NCBI GenBank assembly: GCA_009602725.1
Contig: WELB01000059.1
Span: forward strand, 105,490 to 161,079
Direction: 5' to 3'
Length of the DNA stretch: 55,590 nucleotides
Origin: Spirogloea muscicola
Lineage: Eukaryota > Streptophyta > Zygnematophyceae > Spirogloeales > Spirogloeaceae
Below, in pieces: positions 49,601-55,590 of the stretch (positions within the stretch are counted from its first letter, which is position 1; every line of letters starts with the position of its first letter). Both the position numbers and the translations under genes were made by a program. A model generated the notes under the pieces. The model had not been told where the DNA came from, searched no databases, and saw only the letters and a list, made by a program, of their open reading frames with translations.

Positions 49601-52600
49601 CCTCTGCTCTTTCACAGGGAGGACAACCTTTCAGTCTCCTCAAGAGAATGCCCATATTGTTGCAGACTGCATCAAGGCAAGCCGTTCCTTGACTAGACGT
49701 TACATTCACGGATTGTCAAACTTATATTAAGCTCCTTATTAAGCTTGTCCACGAACTAGATCCTGATGTCCATTATCATCAGCAAGGACATATATTAGGC
49801 CGGCTTTCACTGCTACCAGACCGCAAGAGCAGTCAGCTGACCTTGGAGGCATTGTTGTCTTACACAACAGCATGTTTTGCGCGAGCTTCCATCATCACCT
49901 GTCCCGGCTGCTTGTTGTGCAGCTCTACTCGAAGCATTCCGTAAGCTACTGCTCTTCACTGAGCTATGTCTATTGAACTTGCTCGACAAGGGTAGCTCAG
50001 TCACCTCTTAATCAATTTGCTCTCGCTAATTGCAAGATCAGAGCTTTCTGTGCAGAGATCAGAAAGCTTCCAGTGCGGACAGAAGCTTTGCGTGCCGCCG
50101 TTGCTGAAGCCTTTCCAGAGCCTAACCGTCGTCTGCTGCAAAGGTTGGACAAGAATGTACAGTTGGTGCCGTATACAGTTGGTCCTGTTTTTGAAAAGGC
50201 AGACAGTCAAGTAAAGAGGATATCTATAGGAACTTCACGTGAAACCTTGGGCGTAGACACTGATGACTTTGGATTCTATGCAAACCCTCAGATGCACCAC
50301 AGCTGGCTTTATTTGGATGTCATTGGTGGATTGTGCAGGTTGCTGCACATGATGAAAGCAGTTGCAGCTCATGCAGAAGTGAACAGGATGACAGTGTCAG
50401 CTGTGTCCATGTGCATGGCACCACTACTTCTGAGGCCACTATTGGTTATTGAATGTAAAGTGGAGGAAGAAGCACAAGCAAGTCACGACAATGCCGCCCA
50501 GATAATGGCAGCCACTCTTGCTGCAAACCAGGCGCACCTCATCATGTCGTGCCTAATGGACAACTATGAAAAGATTTTCAAGGTGACGGTCTGTTTGTGC
50601 AATTCATGCCGTGGAATGCTTGAAGCCCTGTAGTCACTGCTGTTCAAATTTGACCACATGGTCAACATCAGCAACATTGTTGGGCATACTGTGTTTCAAG
50701 TGGCAGCTTGTCAGCCGTGCATTGGGTTCTTACAGCTTCTGTCACCTCCCGACATCCGGGCGGTACAGCATACACTCTGTACTACTCTAGAATATTATGT
50801 ATGCCACTTGTCTCTATAAACAACCATTGTTCTGCTTGTGGCAGGAGGAGGATGCCCTCTCCATGTACACGCAGGATGCTCAGTCCAGTGATGAGGAGTC
50901 TTATGAGGAGGCAAAGAGCCATCTTCGCAACTTCAGCGTGGAGTCGATAACTGAAAGCGAGCTCTTGTATGAAACTAGTACGCAGGGAGGACGCCAGAGT
51001 GACGCCGTGAGTGAAGCTAGCACTGCAGGCCTGGATGTTGGTGATATGAGGGTACGTATCTCTCAGGGCATGCAGGAGCGAGCACCTTTTACTTGACATA
51101 TGCATGCACTGGAAAGCCGTGCACAGGGCCAGTTGTAGCTGTTGTAAGCTGTGGATGCAGTTGACTTGGAGGTTGTTCGGGCGCATCATCTCTAAGAGCC
51201 TTTGGACTTTTATGTGCTCAGTCTACATCAAGAGCTGCTAAGTGGGTCATCTGTGGACTTTGCAGGCTGTAGAGCAGGCTGAGCATGAAGGCGATTACTT
51301 TATGGGCATTCCAGGAGCCTTGCGGGGGGTTCTCGGTGGGGCCAGAAAGATGATGACAAAGGAGAGCCAGTCACAACAACAGACATCACAGCCCGGTAGT
51401 AGAGGTCATTCTCGGTCCCCAAGACCCTCCTACGAGGAAGTTTTGGAACCTGCAGAGAATGGGCATGGCACCAGAGGGAAGGGAGCGGGCGGCTCAGGCA
51501 AGGTGCCCCAGGGAAAGGACAAACCAGCAGTCATCACTGCAAAACGTACCTTCTGGGGCTTGGGAACGGTGCGCGCCAGAGAGCTCCTACATTTTGTCAA
51601 ACATTTGCACTGCTATCCACATTGTCCAAGGCCAACGGCCACGTGAAAGTAAAAGCAAATATTATCCAATTGTGCTGCAGCATACTGACTACATGCTCCA
51701 GCAGCTTATGGGTCTCAAGAAATTGACTGCCCTTGTCAGAGATGTACAACTGATATACTTCTATGCTGCCTGCCAGGTCTGGGCACCGGTTCCAGAGGCG
51801 CCTCCGGTCAATGAAGACGAGTAAGGGCAGATCCGCCATCGGCTTTTACCTAAGCCTGATATTGTCCTCATGCCCAATGTGCTCAGCAGTGGAGGCTCTA
51901 TTAGGCTTCTGCCTCCTGCATAATCCATCTCTCTTATCCAATCCTGCTACAAATGAGACAGAGCTAGTTCAGAGCTTGAGCAACATGTTGTTATCAGTAC
52001 TGACTCCTATAGATACCGAGAGTGGCATGCAGCACCACGAAGATGCAAAGGCTAGAAGTGACTCGGGGTGAGCTGCGGAGCAAGCTGTCACGTGAGGTAA
52101 AATATACTCTCTTATATTGGTCTAACACGCTACAAAGGACGTCATGATGTCACAAGCATCCATGCTGCTAACAGATTCATTGCAGGGAAATCTCATCTTC
52201 AAAACAGATATTGTCAAGCATATGAGACTCTTATTGCTGTGCAGGCAAGAGCCAACATGTTCTTAAAAGAGAGTGTGGCGCGTAAGAAGAAGACTTTAGA
52301 GGACCGCAGACGCTTGCTGGTGAAGGATGTGAGCCCAAGTCAAGCCCATCAGCCTGAATTTCCATCTCTTGCATTGCTCTTATCAACGTTTGTCTTGAGA
52401 TGGCTGCTGTAGCAGGCTTGCTTGTGTCCCGTGTTCTGAAGTGCAGGTCTGTTGAGGTCGAAGTATTGGAAATCTTCCAGGGAAAATCTGGCATTTGATG
52501 TTGGTATCCTTGTGTGTGATGCGCACGCACTTTGCTCATTGCTGCTGGACTTGATGGCAGGTCAAGCGCTTGAGGGAGAAGCTACAGAGAGAGTCTGGGG

Positions 52601-54475
52601 AGGCCACCACAGGCCACGAGGCATCTCCCCAATTCCAGATAGATGAAGATGTACGGGATCTCCTCCCAGCGTCTGCTACTGCTGAAAAGTTGAATATGTG
52701 CTTGGCTACCTCAGTCACAGTAGCAAGCAAATGTAGGCCTCTGGCGATGTAATTTATGCCAGAGATCCAACTCAGCATCGCTAGTAGGAGGCATGTAAGG
52801 CCGCAAGCACGGTTCCAGGATGCTTGGCAGGATGCTTGCTTGACGATCTGATTGATCTGGTGGTTTTTCAGGTCCAAGCGGAGCTGACCAAGATGATGCA
52901 GATTGAGGCTGACATGACAGACCTGAAAAAGGAGCTGGCCACGTTACACCTGCAGCTCCAACAAAAACAGCACCGCCAGGGCGTCAAGGCTAACTCCTCT
53001 GCTGCATCAATGGAGCGCAAGAAACGAACATTGGCTCTGAACGCTCTCAAGTACGTCAATCCGTTAGCAAATTCTCAGAACTTTGCACTGCAGTCCATGG
53101 GTGACACAGATCATATGTTGGAGTAAGTAAATGGATAGAAGATCTAGCTCCTAAAACTAATTGGATCTAGATTGAATATCATCTTCAGTGATCCTACCAC
53201 ACATGCTGGAAGGATCTCAAGCTCAGTCAGCTAGCACGTTCATGCTGCAGGGCCCAACTGCAAGTTGAGCTGGAGCGGACAATGGCTCTGTGCCTCTCTG
53301 AGTCGTTTCGCACCGAGAAGGTGTGCTTCATGTCACATCAATTACTGGCTCGGGATGGATTCATAGGAGGATGCAACCATAGAGCTTGACCACACAAAAT
53401 CATAATTGGTACCTCTATTCTCTATGCAACTTCTGACAAGAAGTCCACCAAGGCGTGATCACAGATGGAGGAGGAGAGCAGACGGGACGATCCTGCTATA
53501 TTGGAATCATCCGTAGCCATGCAGCGGAAAGCACTCACAGCTGCACAGGTGAAAATGCACTTTAATATCACTGTAGGGCTTTTCTGTGTTTTCTGGTACT
53601 GACCTATAACTTGGTGACTGATAAGCTGTAGCCATGATGTGGTTGACTTGCTGGCCTCCACCTGACAAGGCATAGTAGGTCCAGCAGGTCAGAGCTGCTC
53701 TGCACTCTTCTAACAGCTTTGAGATTATTTTCCCAGGCTGCCCTACAATCAGAAATTGAGCGAGGCAATGAGCTCCGGCTAAGAGCTCAGGCAGCCCAAA
53801 GCTTGTCACCCTTGGAACAAGTTCCTGTACCATCCTCAAGCCACAGAAGCGGCAGCCTCCGAAGCAGCAACCCATACTTTAGCTCGACCAATCGGGCACG
53901 ACAGGAGCTGGCCAATGCTATCGCAGCTGACAACTCTGATGGCGACTACGTAGGAAGAAATAGCAGCTATGAAGAAGAGGTGAGCCTGTCACATGCAAAC
54001 ATTTGCATGATGCATGCTGTGTAAGCCTCCTTACTGTCATGCAGTATCTTACGGGTTGGCATGGTCATGGCACGACACTGTCATTGTCTGGTGTCCCAGG
54101 TTTGTGGGTACTGCGCTGGCCAATCAACTTTTTATTTCTACCCACTCTTCTGAGTCTGTGGTGTGACATCTTGTGCCGCTTTAGGAGAGCAAGGTGGGCA
54201 TGGCACGTCTCCAATTGGGAGGGCCCCAGGAAGGAGAAGCAAGCGTCGCCGGAGAGGGAGGCATAGGAGGAAGTGGTGGGGGAATTGGCAACCACCAGCA
54301 CTTGTTGGCATCCGCTGCGCTGGTTGAGCTTAGCTCGCGTCTGGAGCACTTCAAGGAACGGCGCTCACAGTTAATCCGCCAGTTGTCGGCCCTCTCAACT
54401 GAGCCCTCTGGCGGCGTTGGTTACAGCAGTAATGCTGGTCTTCAAGCCATTGCAGCTCAAGACGGCTCACATTGA
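46657..54475 (+). CDS. PH-RhoGAP of the plant REN1/PHGAP type, with C-terminal coiled coil
   Basis: This GTPase-activating protein is expected to switch off ROP/Rac-type GTPases at membranes. I place the start at ATG 46657 (MSNAAAKERPRGRSQG, donor at 46705, phase 0), joined to IYKSGHLLISSKG (47225-47261). The PH domain continues SWKRRWFLLTRTSLVFF (from 47560), ALGGIDLNNSG, VRADKKLMTVLFPDGRAF and ELEEWQQALEAAL near 48600. The RhoGAP domain begins GRPILLALEEIDGSPSFLEK near 49055. It has EGILRESADVEDVERR with the arginine finger at 49344-49346, then VLRELPSSPVPAACC near 49870, FPEPNRRLLQR near 50110 and NRMTVSAVSMCMAPLLLRP near 50390. An acidic stretch (DAQSSDEESYEE), several coiled-coil exons and ALVELSSRLEHFKERRSQL near the end follow, the same order as REN1. 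The stop is at 54473-54475. The catalytic arginine is kept, so the protein looks functional. The first exon is the least certain part. Confidence 0.92.
47824..47853. repeat. Perfect 14-base inverted repeat in a RhoGAP intron
   Basis: GTTCGTTTCATGAG (47824-47837) and its exact complement (47840-47853) are separated by AG. It lies about 30 bases upstream of the acceptor that precedes the exon coding PQKGSVDASMALGG. Confidence 0.9.
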
Positions 54476-54822
54476 TATCTAGCTGCTTGCTTGAACAAGC
54501 AATCCCTCAATGCCTGTCACGGCCAACGCACCCTCTCGTTAAGTAGGCTGTGAGCGAGCGGCTGTATGCTGTGTGTCCAGTGATGCTTCCGCAAGCATGT
54601 GTGAGAAGCTGCTGCCCTTTATGCTCACTCCAATGGAAAGGAGGTCCCTGAGGTGCTTCACCACGAAGTATGTCTTCTGCTTGGCCTCCAAGTTTGGGCA
54701 AGGAGGGCTACGGCGTTCAGGCCACATCTGCGAGCACGTTCCTTGGCTAGCTATGACAACTAAAAGGTTACTCGTAGCTCTGATTAATAGAAGAAGGATC
54801 ACCTCCATACTAATGTAGATGA
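54476..54822. other. 3' region of the RhoGAP gene
   Basis: It should hold the 3' UTR. A minus-strand frame (containing YFVVKHLRDLLSIGVSIKG) is open across it but resembles no family known to me, and I do not call it. Confidence 0.35.
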
Positions 54823-54955
54823 GAGAGGGAGGGAGGGAGGGAGGGAGGGAGGGAGCGCGCGCGGGGGGGGAGGTTGAGAAGGAAACATGCGCGCTTTGCG
54901 CATGCAATGAATGGGGGCCAAAGCAAGCCAGTACACTGTAAAGAACGGCAAAAAG
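54823..54955. repeat. GGGA microsatellite and decayed retroelement 3' end
   Basis: About seven GGGA units (54825-54854) run into GCGCGCGCGGGGGGGG. The stretch 54885-54945 carries CATGCGCGCTTTGCGCATGC and GGGGGCCAAAGCAAGCCAGT, a diverged form of the element 3'-end block. Confidence 0.7.
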
Positions 54956-54984
54956 CGCCAAAATCACACAGCTATGCAAGAAGT

Positions 54985-55120
54985 GAGCTCTTCCAAAGGG
55001 GGCGGGGGATTGTGAATGTGAAGAGACTACAGCGGGAAGGAGAAGCTCGCCCAATTTACGAAGGTGGCTGGGAGAGGCCAGCCCAGAAAGAATGGACAAG
55101 GTCCAAAGAGCCGAAAGGCG
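54985..55120 (+). repeat. Hairpin module, plus orientation
   Basis: AGCTCGCCCAATTTACGAAG leads to GGCTGGGAGAGGCCAGCCC, then AGAAAGAATGGACAAGGTCC and AAAGAGCCGAAAGGCGC. This is a good full-length example of the long module type. Confidence 0.75.
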
Positions 55121-55175
55121 CCTACAACCAGCATGGCTGTGCGCCTAAACCACTCAGCTATACACGAGACTGCCT
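55121..55175 (-). other. tRNA-like 5' half (class II A-box pattern)
   Basis: The complement of 55141-55160 reads TAGCTGAGTGGTTTAGGCGC, a match to the D-arm/A-box of Ser/Leu-type tRNAs. The next bases can form a five-pair anticodon-like stem (ACAGC/GTTGT). No B box or T arm follows; the hairpin module starts instead. So it is either a decayed tRNA or a tRNA-derived SINE head. Confidence 0.4.
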
Positions 55176-55272
55176 TGCGAGAGGTGCACTTGCTAGCGTT
55201 ACGTCCAGGCTGAGATTGCAAGTCCCAACTGAACACGTCCTTAACTCTGTCAATCAGCAGAGCTAACCATAC

Positions 55273-55590
55273 CTGTTGTGGGTTGCCAAGAAGGTGTACA
55301 TGCTGGTAAGAGTGCCATATCCAGGGGGACGGGGCCTGGGGGACGGGCGCAGCATGGACTGGGGGCCGCCCGGGCCCAGCGGCGGCTGCATCATTTCAGA
55401 CGAGCGGCTGGGCTTGGGCTCGGGCTTGGGCTTGCCGGGCCCCTGACGCCGTCCAGCGTGGCGCTGACGCTGCCCACGTGGCCACGGGAGGCCTTGGCAG
55501 CCGCGCCCCCTGCAGTCGCAGTCCCCCAGTTGCCGCCATGGCCGCCGCCGCCACCGCCGCCACCGCCGCCGCCGCCGCCGCCCGCCGCGG
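55273..55590 (-). CDS. Possible GC-rich first exon of an unidentified gene, partial
   Basis: On the minus strand a frame reads KPKPEPKPSRSSEMMQPPLG and then GYGTLTSMYTFLATHNR before a good donor at 55272-55271 (CAACAG|GTATGG). Two in-frame ATGs lie at 55394 and 55391, or the exon may begin outside the window. Later exons should lie to the left, but only repeats and the RhoGAP 3' region are there, which argues against it. The alternative is a plus-strand gene starting at ATG 55539 (MAAAATAATAAAAAARR, good GCCGCCATGG context) and running off the window. One of the two is likely because a GC island marks gene starts throughout this window. Confidence 0.3.

Noticed and set aside
54539-55099. A 186-codon minus-strand ORF
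   Set aside because: Most of it crosses the GGGA microsatellite and hairpin repeat. The remaining part has no family match and no joined exon.

Overview
The window looks like nuclear DNA of a chlorophyte green alga, probably trebouxiophyte-like; the class is inference. It encodes the magnesium chelatase H subunit, a TIC236-type plastid envelope protein, a GT37 fucosyltransferase, a group I (VIP1/RF2a-like) bZIP factor and a REN1-type PH-RhoGAP. Such a set occurs only in Viridiplantae. Genes are cut by many short GT-AG introns. The 5' ends of genes sit in extremely GC-rich islands with GCC/CTC runs, while the later exons are much less GC-rich.

Layout from left to right: a 124-base poly(A) edge; a secreted LRR/proline-rich protein (+, 126-4413 or a little further); a transposon remnant; the GT37 fucosyltransferase (+, 5921-8816); a convergent spacer with a CA/GC dinucleotide tract; TIC236 (-, 10237-21498); a 5 kb divergent spacer packed with short repeats and retroelement debris; a 247-base N gap inside the 5' part of the bZIP gene (+, to 29035); a quiet convergent spacer; ChlH (-, 31098-38681); a second repeat spacer; an SLC35F5-like transporter (-, 40556-42773); a third repeat spacer of nearly 4 kb; the PH-RhoGAP (+, 46657-54475); and a right edge with more repeats plus the GC-rich start of a further, unidentified gene.

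The seven genes do not form one pathway. ChlH and TIC236 both serve the plastid (chlorophyll synthesis; protein import across the envelope). The fucosyltransferase, SLC35-type transporter and LRR protein fit Golgi and cell-surface work. The RhoGAP is expected to act on a ROP-type GTPase, and the bZIP protein is a nuclear regulator.

The least ordinary content is between the genes. About thirty copies of a short module are scattered there in both orientations. Each holds a stem of the form GGGCTGG-loop-CCAGCCC followed by GAACAAAGTACGAG or GGACAAGGTCC. They are mixed with fragments of a retroelement ORF whose C-terminus repeatedly reads SLSDL..LTRGY-stop. These repeats crowd the 5' flanks of genes and I saw none inside an exon. 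Other points worth checking are an exact EF-hand-pattern loop inside the SLC35-type transporter, perfect inverted repeats in the introns of four different genes, and a tRNA-like half sequence beside one hairpin module.
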